From contig CALDSP010000053.1 of NCBI GenBank assembly GCA_937924465.1, positions 1 to 13,096 on the forward strand: a DNA stretch of 13,096 nt. The letters are read 5' to 3'. A model generated the notes under the pieces. It saw only the letters and a program-made list of their open reading frames with translations. It had not been told where the DNA came from and searched no databases. The DNA is from an uncultured Leptospiraceae bacterium (GTDB lineage Bacteria; Spirochaetota; Leptospiria; Leptospirales; Leptospiraceae). Positions 1 to 6,363 of this stretch are shown here, in pieces; positions within the stretch are counted from its first letter, which is position 1, and every line of letters begins with the position of its first letter. The translations under genes were made by a program, and so were the position numbers.

Positions 1-138
1 TATGGATTATTGCTTGGTTTAGGAGAGCATTCTAATATAAAAATTAGAAAAAAAATTTTTTTTGTAACATTTTTCATGAAGTTGTTTTATGAACTTACTA
101 TGAAAAGTCAAACTCTTAAATTTTTACGAATTTTATAA
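1..138 (+). CDS. Possible 3' end of a plus-strand gene (5'-truncated), function unknown
   Basis: Frame 1 is open from the first base to a TAA at 136-138, giving 45 codons. The peptide begins YGLLLGLGEHSNIKIRKK and ends KFLRIL, a hydrophobic and basic mix. In DNA this AT-rich a stop-free run of 45 codons is uncommon but not rare, so this may be chance. If real, it converges on the symporter gene and overlaps its stop region by six bases (133-138). No family is recognised. The sequence to the left of the window is needed to decide. Confidence 0.33.
   Translation, partial: YGLLLGLGEHSNIKIRKKIFFVTFFMKLFYELTMKSQTLKFLRIL
30..63. repeat. Small inverted repeat followed by an A8T8 tract
   Basis: TTCTAAT (30-36) and ATTAGAA (43-49) form a 7-base inverted repeat with a 6-base loop. 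The second arm runs into eight A (48-55) and then eight T (56-63), which is itself palindromic. It lies about 70 bases beyond the stop of the minus-strand symporter gene. It could help end transcription or bend the DNA, but the stem holds only one G-C pair and the T run is offset from it, so a terminator call would be weak. Confidence 0.3.
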
Positions 139-1962
139 AAAGAATAATAGCATAGAGGCGGTGATGCTTGCAAGAAGTCCAGCATAAAATCTATCATCTC
201 GAAAAATTTGAGATACCTGAAAATTTTGAAGTCCGCCCATTTTACGAATTAAATTATATATAAAAAGTCCCATAGTAAACAAAAAAGCAATTAAACTAAA
301 CCAATGCTTTTGTTCTAAATTTTGGATAGCCAGATAAATAAATAAAACTTGAAATAATACAAATATGAAAATTTTAATTCCTAAAATCGTAATATCAGTT
401 TTGGAGTGACCCGAAATATCTATCCAATTTAAGGCTTCTTTTTCTGGATTTTGCTCTGAAAAACGAGAGATTATAAATAGTAAAATATAAGTCAATCCTA
501 CTGAAAAAGAAACTCTATACATAAAGTTTAACTTATCCCCGAATATGTTGTGTAGCAGGGATACTTGAAAAAGATAATGATTATAAAAATATTCTGTAAA
601 AAAACCAAAGATTGGAGCAATTAAAATAGAGAAAAAAGCAGCACTTGGCGAAACTCTTCTTGATAACATCCCAGCAAGAAAAACTACTACAATTCCGGGT
701 GTTAAATAAGAACTAAGAGCCGAAACCTTTAATACGAAACTACCTTTGTAGTTCACTCCAAAGAAGAACATAGTACTGATCATGGATATGATGACAATCA
801 AGATCATCACAATTTGACTTACACGAACTAACTGTTTATCGTTTGCGTTTTGGTTAATATACTTTTTATAAATGTCTAATGTAAAAAGAGTTGCTCCCGA
901 GTTCATCATAGAATCTAGTGAGGAAAGAATTGCTCCAAGAATAGCAGAGGCAATGATTCCAGAAAGTCCAAAGCCTTTTGGAACAATAATTTTTAGAAGT
1001 TCTGGCAGAGCTGAGTCGGGTACAATTTCTGCATCAATTCCACGTCCTTTAAAGAAGTGGTAAGCGGCAACTCCTGTAGTGATGCTTAAGAAAGGAATGA
1101 AAAGTTTCAAAAACGAAGCAGAGATAATTCCAATTCTAGCTTCTCTTTCAGAGACAGCTCCCAAGGCTCTTTGAACTAAGTATTGATTGGTTCCCCAATA
1201 AAAAAAGTGCAAAAGGATAAGTCCACTGAAAGCCCCACTTAAAGGTAAGTCTGGATGGTCGGAGGGTAAGTAAAGTCTCATTTTGCTATTGTGTTCTATG
1301 AGACTTTCTTTTTCTATGAGTCCTTCCCACCCACCAACCTCTGGTTGGATAAACGTTAGGTAACAGATCACAAAAGAACCAATTAAAATAATAACTGACT
1401 GTATGACATCTGTCCATACAACAGCTTTTAGTCCTCCGAATAAAGTGTAACCTGTGGTAATAATTCCTAAAACAAGAATTCCTAATTCGTAACTAATTTC
1501 AAGTTTTGTACCTTTGAACAAAAGTAGCATAGAACGAGAGCCAATATAAAAAGAAGCCATCATTTGAAGAATGATGAGTAATATAAGAATAATGGAATAA
1601 AGAAGGCGACTTTTTTCATCATAACGGATTTCTAAATATTCTGAAAGTGTTGTAACTCCTAGTTTATGATATACGGGTAGAAATATATAAGCTAAAAGTA
1701 GTAGGGCAGGGATGGCTCCAAATTCATAATGACTTTGAGCAAAGCCAATGGAATAACCCACTCCAAGCATTCCTACAATATGAGTTGCGCTTACGTTTGT
1801 ACCAAAAACAGAACCAGCAATTGCCCACCAACGAAGAGTCTTTCCACCTAAAAAAAAGTCTGAAGAGGTATTTTCTGTTTTGCTAGCAAGAAATCCTATA
1901 AAAAGAGTTGCACCTAACGTAACTAAAAATACTGTTATGTCGTAAGTATCAAAAACTCCCAT
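133..1962 (-). CDS. Sodium/solute symporter (SSS family), SGLT-like, probable sugar or polyol importer
   Basis: Integral inner-membrane sodium-coupled transporter of the solute:sodium symporter family, 609 residues with about 14 hydrophobic segments, as in SGLT-type members. Several signatures match the sugar branch. The first is NVSATHIVGMLGVGYSIG with His61 and then Tyr-Glu80, aligning with the sugar-contacting His/Gln and Glu of human SGLT1 and Vibrio vSGLT. The others are GGLKAVVWTDVIQ (177-189), YWGTNQYLVQRAL (255-267), FLKLFIPF with Lys286 (the vSGLT Lys294 position) and LSSLDS (346-351), the Na2-site serines. The sugar-contacting Gln of SGLT1 (Gln457) and vSGLT (Gln428) aligns with Ser414 here, so the substrate may differ from plain glucose or galactose. 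The start ATG overlaps the stop of the upstream reductase by one base (TAATG), and AGGGAAAG upstream is a modest ribosome site. It is the last gene of the monooxygenase-reductase-symporter unit. Family call firm, substrate inferred. Confidence 0.9.
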   Translation of the reverse strand: MGVFDTYDITVFLVTLGATLFIGFLASKTENTSSDFFLGGKTLRWWAIAGSVFGTNVSATHIVGMLGVGYSIGFAQSHYEFGAIPALLLLAYIFLPVYHKLGVTTLSEYLEIRYDEKSRLLYSIILILLIILQMMASFYIGSRSMLLLFKGTKLEISYELGILVLGIITTGYTLFGGLKAVVWTDVIQSVIILIGSFVICYLTFIQPEVGGWEGLIEKESLIEHNSKMRLYLPSDHPDLPLSGAFSGLILLHFFYWGTNQYLVQRALGAVSEREARIGIISASFLKLFIPFLSITTGVAAYHFFKGRGIDAEIVPDSALPELLKIIVPKGFGLSGIIASAILGAILSSLDSMMNSGATLFTLDIYKKYINQNANDKQLVRVSQIVMILIVIISMISTMFFFGVNYKGSFVLKVSALSSYLTPGIVVVFLAGMLSRRVSPSAAFFSILIAPIFGFFTEYFYNHYLFQVSLLHNIFGDKLNFMYRVSFSVGLTYILLFIISRFSEQNPEKEALNWIDISGHSKTDITILGIKIFIFVLFQVLFIYLAIQNLEQKHWFSLIAFLFTMGLFIYNLIRKMGGLQNFQVSQIFRDDRFYAGLLASITASMLLFFL

Positions 1963-2873
1963 TATGGCACTTCTTTCCCTAAACTTGCCGAGTAAATTTC
2001 AAACCAATCTTGAATATCCATAGGAACTTGTGTATATTGTAAATAACGTTTTATACGTTCAATCTTATTTGTTCCAATAACAGGAGCTATATTATGTGGT
2101 GGAAAAGTTAACCACTTTAAGATGATTTCTTCCTCTGTGAATTGATATTTATTGGCAAGTTTTTCAATTGTATTCATTACGTTACGTGAGAGTTCATCTT
2201 GTTTTTGAAGGAGTCTTCCACCTCCAAAAGGTGACCATGCCATAGGAGCAATTTTTCTTTGTAAACAGTCATCTAAGATTCCGTTTGTGAAAGGAGCTAT
2301 ATACAATGGACTCAATTCAATTTGGTTTGTAATTAAAGGAAAATCTAAATTTTTTTGTAGAGTCTCTACTTGGTGGGGTAAAAAATTAGAAACTCCAAAA
2401 TGGGAAACTTTTCCACTATTTCGTAATTCGTAAAAAGCACTTGCAACTTCTTCAGGATTTAAAATAGGATTGGGTCTATGAATTAATAAGAGATCTATTT
2501 TTTCCACATTTAGATTTTTTAGACTATTTTCAACAGATTGTAAAATATGGGCTTTGGTTGTATTATAATGTTTAATGCGATTGTTTGGGCGGTTAGGAGA
2601 TACAAGCATAATCCCACATTTTGTGACAATTTCCATCTTAGTAGCAAGAGATTTATTTTGTTTCAAAACTCTTCCGAAAATTTCTTCGCATGTATAGCTT
2701 CCGTAAATATCGGCATGATCGAAAGTGGTGATTCCATTTTCTAAACAAAATTCAATTTTTTCTTGAACTACTTTTTCAGAATTTCCTCTTTCATCTTCTG
2801 ATAAACGCCATACTCCATATACAAGTTGAGAAAACTCTTTGGACGTTACGTGAAATTTAACTCTAGGAATCAT
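1962..2873 (-). CDS. ydhF: Aldo/keto reductase, YdhF-like
   Basis: Cytosolic NADPH-type aldo/keto reductase, 303 residues, full length for the family. The catalytic tetrad is visible: Asp52 and Tyr57 in DHADIYG, Lys85 in TKCG and His132 in LLLIHRPNP. GKVSHFGVSNF (around 154-164), TNQIELSPLY, the MAWSPFGGGRL segment and a C-terminal PVIGTNKIERI cofactor-phosphate region follow in the usual order. Similarity to E. coli YdhF, as remembered, runs over the whole length, including the LG-x-x-VP ending. It shares ATGA with the monooxygenase gene before it (four-base overlap) and its stop overlaps the symporter start, so the three should be co-translated. AGGAG at 2880-2884, inside the upstream gene, serves its start. 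The reaction is reduction of an aldehyde or ketone. In this setting the substrate may be the carbonyl product released by the monooxygenase, by analogy with SmoB; this is inference. Confidence 0.9.
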   Translation of the reverse strand: MIPRVKFHVTSKEFSQLVYGVWRLSEDERGNSEKVVQEKIEFCLENGITTFDHADIYGSYTCEEIFGRVLKQNKSLATKMEIVTKCGIMLVSPNRPNNRIKHYNTTKAHILQSVENSLKNLNVEKIDLLLIHRPNPILNPEEVASAFYELRNSGKVSHFGVSNFLPHQVETLQKNLDFPLITNQIELSPLYIAPFTNGILDDCLQRKIAPMAWSPFGGGRLLQKQDELSRNVMNTIEKLANKYQFTEEEIILKWLTFPPHNIAPVIGTNKIERIKRYLQYTQVPMDIQDWFEIYSASLGKEVP

Positions 2874-4018
2874 TTGCGTACTCCTGTTGTAAGTGGTGTG
2901 ATGGGAGTTTCTTTTGGAGTGCGACCTTGTTCTAAAGAAAAAGTGGCTAATGGAATATGGGGTAAAACATATTTAGCTACATAGTCAATTTCACGCATGA
3001 GAGGATAACCAGATAAAATGAAAGCTCTAAATCCCATATCAATATAGCGATTGATTTTTTTAACTACTTGTTCTGCACTTCCTACAATTGCACTTCCACA
3101 ACCTGAACGAGCCAGTCCAATCCCAGACCAAATATTTTCCTCAATAAACAAGTTGGGATCTGCTTGTTTGCGAAGTTCATCCTGACGCATAACGCCTAGG
3201 GATTTAGAATCTAAAGAGCGGTGTTTGAGCTCCTCTCCTTTTTGTAAATCTAGCCTAGAAATTAAACGTTGAGCGTAAGTCCTTGCTTCCTCTTCTGTTT
3301 CTCTAACAATCATATGAATTCTTAAACCAAAATCAATCTTGCGGCCATATTTTTTTGCTCTTTGAACCATATCTTCCATAGTTTCTTTCAATCTATTTTC
3401 TGTTTCAGGCCAAAGCAAATACACATCGCAATGTTCTGCACAAAGTTCTCTGGCTGCTTCAGAAATTCCACCAAAGTAAAGTAGGGGTCCTCCATTCTGT
3501 TGGTAAGATTTTACAGGATCAGAATCTAACTCAAAAGAATAATACTTACCTTGAAAGGAAATTTTTTCTTTCGTCCAGCCTTGCTTTAAGATTTCAATTA
3601 CTTCCCTTGATTTCGCATAACGTTCTTCATTGCTTGCTTGCGTGCCGGGTAAATCAGAGGATATTATGTTTATAGTAAGCCTTCCTTTTAAAATATGATC
3701 TAAAGTGGATAAAGCACGCGCAAGCATAGGAGGATGCACTTCTCCACAACGAATGGCAGTGAGTAAATTAATTTTATGTGTCATAGGAGCTACTGCTCCG
3801 GCAAAGACTAGAGTGTCTTGTCCTGTTTGGTAAGAAGAAGGCAATAAAATATTTCTAAAACCCAGTTCTTCTGCCCTAAGTACAATATTTCTGCAATGTT
3901 CAAAGCTAGAGCGAAAGATTCCATCACTCACTCCTAAGTACTCATAATCTCCATTGCATAAATCACTAAACCAAGAAACTTCAATTTTTTTTTCAGGGGT
4001 GCGTATCTCTAAATTCAT
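2870..4018 (-). CDS. SsuD-like FMNH2-dependent monooxygenase (luciferase-like, sulfonate type)
   Basis: TIM-barrel flavin-dependent monooxygenase of the bacterial luciferase superfamily, 382 residues (E. coli SsuD has 381). Collinear SsuD-type blocks are DYEYLGVSDG (near 24-33), HPPMLARALSTLDHILKGR (95-113), GPLLYFGGISEAARELCAEH (177-196), FGLRIHMIVRETEEEA (230-245), NIWSGIGLARSGCGSAIVG (295-313) and FILSGYP (333-339). His235, Arg233, Arg304 and Tyr338 match the SsuD active-site set (His228, Arg226, Arg297, Tyr331). The SsuD His333 position is Leu340 here. Such enzymes use reduced FMN and oxygen to split C-SO3 bonds into an aldehyde and sulfite. No flavin reductase is visible in the window, so reduced FMN must come from elsewhere. 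No Shine-Dalgarno sequence precedes the ATG, but no better in-frame start exists. It is the first gene of the minus-strand unit. SsuD-like family firm, substrate unknown; sulfoquinovose or another organosulfonate is a hypothesis. Confidence 0.88.
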   Translation of the reverse strand: MNLEIRTPEKKIEVSWFSDLCNGDYEYLGVSDGIFRSSFEHCRNIVLRAEELGFRNILLPSSYQTGQDTLVFAGAVAPMTHKINLLTAIRCGEVHPPMLARALSTLDHILKGRLTINIISSDLPGTQASNEERYAKSREVIEILKQGWTKEKISFQGKYYSFELDSDPVKSYQQNGGPLLYFGGISEAARELCAEHCDVYLLWPETENRLKETMEDMVQRAKKYGRKIDFGLRIHMIVRETEEEARTYAQRLISRLDLQKGEELKHRSLDSKSLGVMRQDELRKQADPNLFIEENIWSGIGLARSGCGSAIVGSAEQVVKKINRYIDMGFRAFILSGYPLMREIDYVAKYVLPHIPLATFSLEQGRTPKETPITPLTTGVRK

Positions 4019-4025
4019 AAATTCA

Positions 4026-4044
4026 AAAGTTTCATTTAAACTTT
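4026..4044. promoter_or_regulatory. Dyad just upstream of the monooxygenase start
   Basis: AAAGTTT (4026-4032) and AAACTTT (4038-4044) form a perfect 7-base inverted repeat with a 5-base spacer. It ends 8 bases before the monooxygenase ATG at 4018, where a Shine-Dalgarno sequence would be expected and none is seen. It could be an operator or a leader hairpin affecting translation. In AT-rich DNA it may also be chance. Confidence 0.3.
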
Positions 4045-4079
4045 ATTTTTTTCAAGAGATTTTTTGAAGATTAAGTGAT

Positions 4080-4108
4080 ACAATAATATATTTTTCTAGG
4101 ATATTCAA
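4080..4108 (-). promoter_or_regulatory. Candidate promoter of the monooxygenase-reductase-symporter unit
   Basis: Reading the minus strand, TTGAAT (4108-4103) is followed after 17 bases by TATTGT (4085-4080). This is a plausible sigma-70 pair at four of six or better for each box. It would give a leader of roughly 55 bases that includes the dyad at 4026-4044. AT-rich sequence offers many near matches, so the call is tentative. Confidence 0.33.
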
Positions 4109-4220
4109 AAAATATTTTTTTACTTTGGAACTCAACTATAAAAATTTCCTCTTTTTTATTTTGGTTAATTGCAAGATTCAATCCTCTGAGAAAAAAGTGT
4201 CAAAACTTAAAAAATAAGAT

Positions 4221-4248
4221 TTGACATTAAAATAATTAGAATTATTCT
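4221..4248 (+). promoter_or_regulatory. Promoter of the CarH-like / lipid operon
   Basis: A perfect -35 box TTGACA (4221-4226) is followed after 16 bases by TATTCT (4243-4248), a four-of-six -10 box. Transcription would start near 4255, about 28 bases before the regulator ATG at 4284. AGGAGA (4272-4277) is a good ribosome site six bases before that ATG. A dyad lies over the -10 box, consistent with repression at this promoter. Confidence 0.6.
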
Positions 4249-4249
4249 A
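4237..4249. promoter_or_regulatory. Candidate operator dyad over the -10 box
   Basis: TAGAAT (4237-4242), a central T, and ATTCTA (4244-4249) form a perfect 6-base inverted repeat that covers the -10 box. With one mismatch on each side it extends to 9-base arms (4234-4252). This is a natural site for autorepression by the regulator encoded 35 bases downstream. CarH-family operators studied elsewhere are often direct repeats near the -35, so the match to this regulator is not established. Confidence 0.45.
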
Positions 4250-4283
4250 GTTCTAAGCCTAATTTTCAACTAGGAGAAAGAAC

Positions 4284-5096
4284 ATGAAATATCTTATTAA
4301 AGATTTAAGCAAAATGACTGGTATCAAAGGGTTTACCATTCGTAAGTGGCAAGAGCGTTATAAAATTTTTAAACCTCAACTTGCCCCAAATGGATATTGG
4401 TATTACACAAATGAGGATTACGAAGTTTTAGCTAAAATTGTACGGTTCATCGAAGAGGGAGAAAAAATTTCTCATATTGTGGCTTTAGGAAGAGAAAATC
4501 TATTAAAGTTTAAAAATGAGGATAGTTATTCTGAAGAAGAAAAGCAATTCATCCATTGGATTGAAAATAATCAATTTCTAGAAATTGAGAATTATTTTGA
4601 TGAACAAGCAAAACAAATGAGTTTTTCTAGTTTCATTAGGCATTCTCTAGAAAAAAAAGTAAATTTGGTTGGAAGAGCTTGGCAGGATGGGATGTTGAGT
4701 GTGGCCGATGAACATTCCTTTTCACGTTGGGTGACAGCTTACGTTCGAAATCAATGTAAAAAATATGAAACTGAATTGAAAACAAAAAAACCAGTTTGGT
4801 TAGTCAGTGTAATGCCCGGAGATGAACATGAGATAGGTGCTCTTTTGCATTATGCAATTTTAGTTGGAAAGAAAGTTCCAGTTCGTTTTGTAGGGACTTT
4901 ACCTATTGATCATCTTATTAGAGAGCTAAATAAAGGTCAATACAGGACCGTGAGTATTTCAATGACAATGGCTCCACAACTTAAAAAACTTGAAAAAATA
5001 AAAAATACTATCATGAAAAGAACCTCCGTAAAGAAGGTAATTTTTGGCGGACGTGGCTACCGTTTAGCAAAGTATGGAATATGTAAGGAGAAGTAA
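4284..5096 (+). CDS. MerR-family regulator with cobalamin-binding domain, CarH/LitR-type photoreceptor
   Basis: A 270-residue transcription factor, close to the usual CarH/LitR size. Residues 1-70 are a MerR-type winged helix (YLIKDLSKMTGIKGFTIRKW, then NGYWYYTNEDYEVL). Residues 80-165 are a helical bundle with the W-x9-EH signature (Trp133, Glu143, His144) that caps adenosylcobalamin. Residues 170-265 are a Rossmann-like B12-binding domain with Asp180-x-His182-x-x-Gly185, His182 being the expected lower cobalt ligand, SISMT (224-228) and a Gly-Gly (255-256). In characterised CarH proteins dark adenosylcobalamin promotes tetramer formation and repression, and light breaks the Co-C bond and frees the promoter. 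Departures are Gln134 where Thermus CarH has the His that forms the light-state bis-His adduct, and Asp180 where CarH proteins usually have Glu. It heads the operon, and its 3' end carries the ribosome site of the next gene. Likely autoregulated. B12 sensing well supported, light sensing inferred. Confidence 0.85.
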   Translation: MKYLIKDLSKMTGIKGFTIRKWQERYKIFKPQLAPNGYWYYTNEDYEVLAKIVRFIEEGEKISHIVALGRENLLKFKNEDSYSEEEKQFIHWIENNQFLEIENYFDEQAKQMSFSSFIRHSLEKKVNLVGRAWQDGMLSVADEHSFSRWVTAYVRNQCKKYETELKTKKPVWLVSVMPGDEHEIGALLHYAILVGKKVPVRFVGTLPIDHLIRELNKGQYRTVSISMTMAPQLKKLEKIKNTIMKRTSVKKVIFGGRGYRLAKYGICKEK

Positions 5097-5100
5097 TTTG
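5085..5100 (+). promoter_or_regulatory. Ribosome site and TTG start of the flavoprotein gene
   Basis: AAGGAG (5085-5090) lies seven bases before TTG (5098-5100). An in-frame ATG at 5074 lies upstream of this ribosome site and would add eight residues (MEYVRRSN) before a fold that normally begins a few residues ahead of its GxGxxG loop. The TTG start is therefore preferred. It places the start two bases after the regulator's stop codon (TAA 5094-5096). Confidence 0.7.
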
Positions 5101-6363
5101 CAAAAGTTAGCCATTGTTGGAACAGGTATAGCAGGAATGGGTGCTGCCCATTTCCTGCATAAAAATTATGATATTACTCTTTTTGAAAAGAATAGTTATG
5201 TTGGTGGACACTCCAATACAGTTGAAGTTAAAGAAGGAGAATCTACCGTACCCATTGATACGGGATTTATTGTATACAATGAAGTCACTTACCCGTTACT
5301 GACTCGCCTTTTTAGAGAGTTGAATGTTCCTACAAAAAACTCTAATATGTCTTTTAGTGTTCAGCACAAACCTTCTGGATTAGAGTTTTGTGGTTCTGGA
5401 ATAAATGGACTTTTCGCTCAACGTAAAAATATTTTTAACTGGAAATTTTATCGTTTACTATATAATATAAATCGTTTTAATCAAAATGCTCCAAAGATTT
5501 TGGATAATCCAAATTTTCAATCTCTAACTTTAAGAGAATATTTAGATGAATTTCAGTATCACTCCGACTTAGCAGAGTATTATTTAATTCCTATGAGTTC
5601 TGCTGTTTGGTCTACTCCCATTCAAAAAATGCTAGATTTTCCCGCTACTACTCTAATTCGTTTTTTTTATAATCATGGATTTCTAGGACTCAATACCCAG
5701 TACCAATGGAAGACCGTAGAAGGGGGATCACAAAATTACGTTAAGCGTTTAATTCAACCTTTTAAAGATAAAATTCATTTAAATTCAGAAGTTCAAAGAG
5801 TGAGAAGAGAGGCAGATAGAGTTTATGTGAAAGCAAATGATAAAGAATACAAATTTGATAAATTAATATTTGCTTGTCATGCAGATCAAGTTTTAAAAAT
5901 TTTTGAAAATCCTACTTTAGAAGAAAAAGACTTGCTTTCTTGTTTTAATTATGAAAGTAACTTAGCTGTTCTACATACCGATCCCAACGTAATGCCCAAA
6001 GTTCGTAAAGCATGGTCCTCATGGAATTATAGAATTGAACAGAAAACGGAAGGAACATGGTCTGACTCCAACCTCGTGTATTGGATGAATTCTTTACAAG
6101 ATGTTTCAAAAAATCAAAATTATTTTGTTTCCATAAATAAAATTCAAGGAATTGAACAGGAAAAAATTTTACACAAGGTTTTCTATGAACATCCTTTATT
6201 TAATAAATTGACTGGTCTTGCTCAAGAAAAGCTCCCTTCTTTAAATGGAAAGTCAAATGTGTATTATTGTGGAAGCTATTTTCGTTACGGATTTCATGAA
6301 GATGCTTTTTTGTCTTCCTATAATTTAGCAAAAGTTTTGTTAGGAAAGGAACCATGGAACTAA
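5098..6363 (+). CDS. FAD-dependent oxidoreductase, COG2907 type (amine-oxidase-like fold)
   Basis: A 421-residue flavoprotein starting on TTG. The N-terminal nucleotide-binding loop GTGIAG (residues 8-13), Glu30 after the second strand and the GGHSNT motif (36-41) show FAD binding. The blocks PIDTGFIVYNEVTYPLL (52-68), SSAVWSTPIQKMLDFP (167-182), WKTVEGGSQNYV (204-215), FACHADQVL (258-266) and CGSYFRYGFHEDAF (391-404) are hallmarks of the COG2907 group, often labelled 'cyclopropane fatty acid synthesis flavin amine oxidase'. Relatives sit beside Cfa-like methyltransferases and DUF1365 genes. In Rhodobacter sphaeroides a protein of this kind is, from memory, part of furan fatty acid synthesis, acting as a desaturase or oxidase on methylated acyl chains. 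No signal peptide, so cytosolic or membrane-surface. It begins two bases after the regulator stop and overlaps the next gene by 10 bases. Family sure, exact reaction inferred. Confidence 0.88.
   Translation: MQKLAIVGTGIAGMGAAHFLHKNYDITLFEKNSYVGGHSNTVEVKEGESTVPIDTGFIVYNEVTYPLLTRLFRELNVPTKNSNMSFSVQHKPSGLEFCGSGINGLFAQRKNIFNWKFYRLLYNINRFNQNAPKILDNPNFQSLTLREYLDEFQYHSDLAEYYLIPMSSAVWSTPIQKMLDFPATTLIRFFYNHGFLGLNTQYQWKTVEGGSQNYVKRLIQPFKDKIHLNSEVQRVRREADRVYVKANDKEYKFDKLIFACHADQVLKIFENPTLEEKDLLSCFNYESNLAVLHTDPNVMPKVRKAWSSWNYRIEQKTEGTWSDSNLVYWMNSLQDVSKNQNYFVSINKIQGIEQEKILHKVFYEHPLFNKLTGLAQEKLPSLNGKSNVYYCGSYFRYGFHEDAFLSSYNLAKVLLGKEPWN

Noticed and set aside
48..63. A8T8 tract as an intrinsic terminator of the minus-strand unit
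   Set aside because: The tract alone makes only an A-T hairpin without loop, and the nearby stem has one G-C pair; kept as a repeat, not called as a terminator.
872..1063. Plus-strand open frame inside the symporter gene
   Set aside because: Antisense shadow of a clearly coding region; no ribosome site and no recognisable motif.
2547..2744. Plus-strand open frame inside the aldo/keto reductase gene
   Set aside because: Antisense to conserved catalytic motifs of the reductase; low-complexity product with no family resemblance.
4019..4283. Cobalamin riboswitch in the control region
   Set aside because: Looked for a B12-box-like conserved core and a structured leader; the region is almost purely AT-rich and the plus-strand leader is only about 28 bases long.
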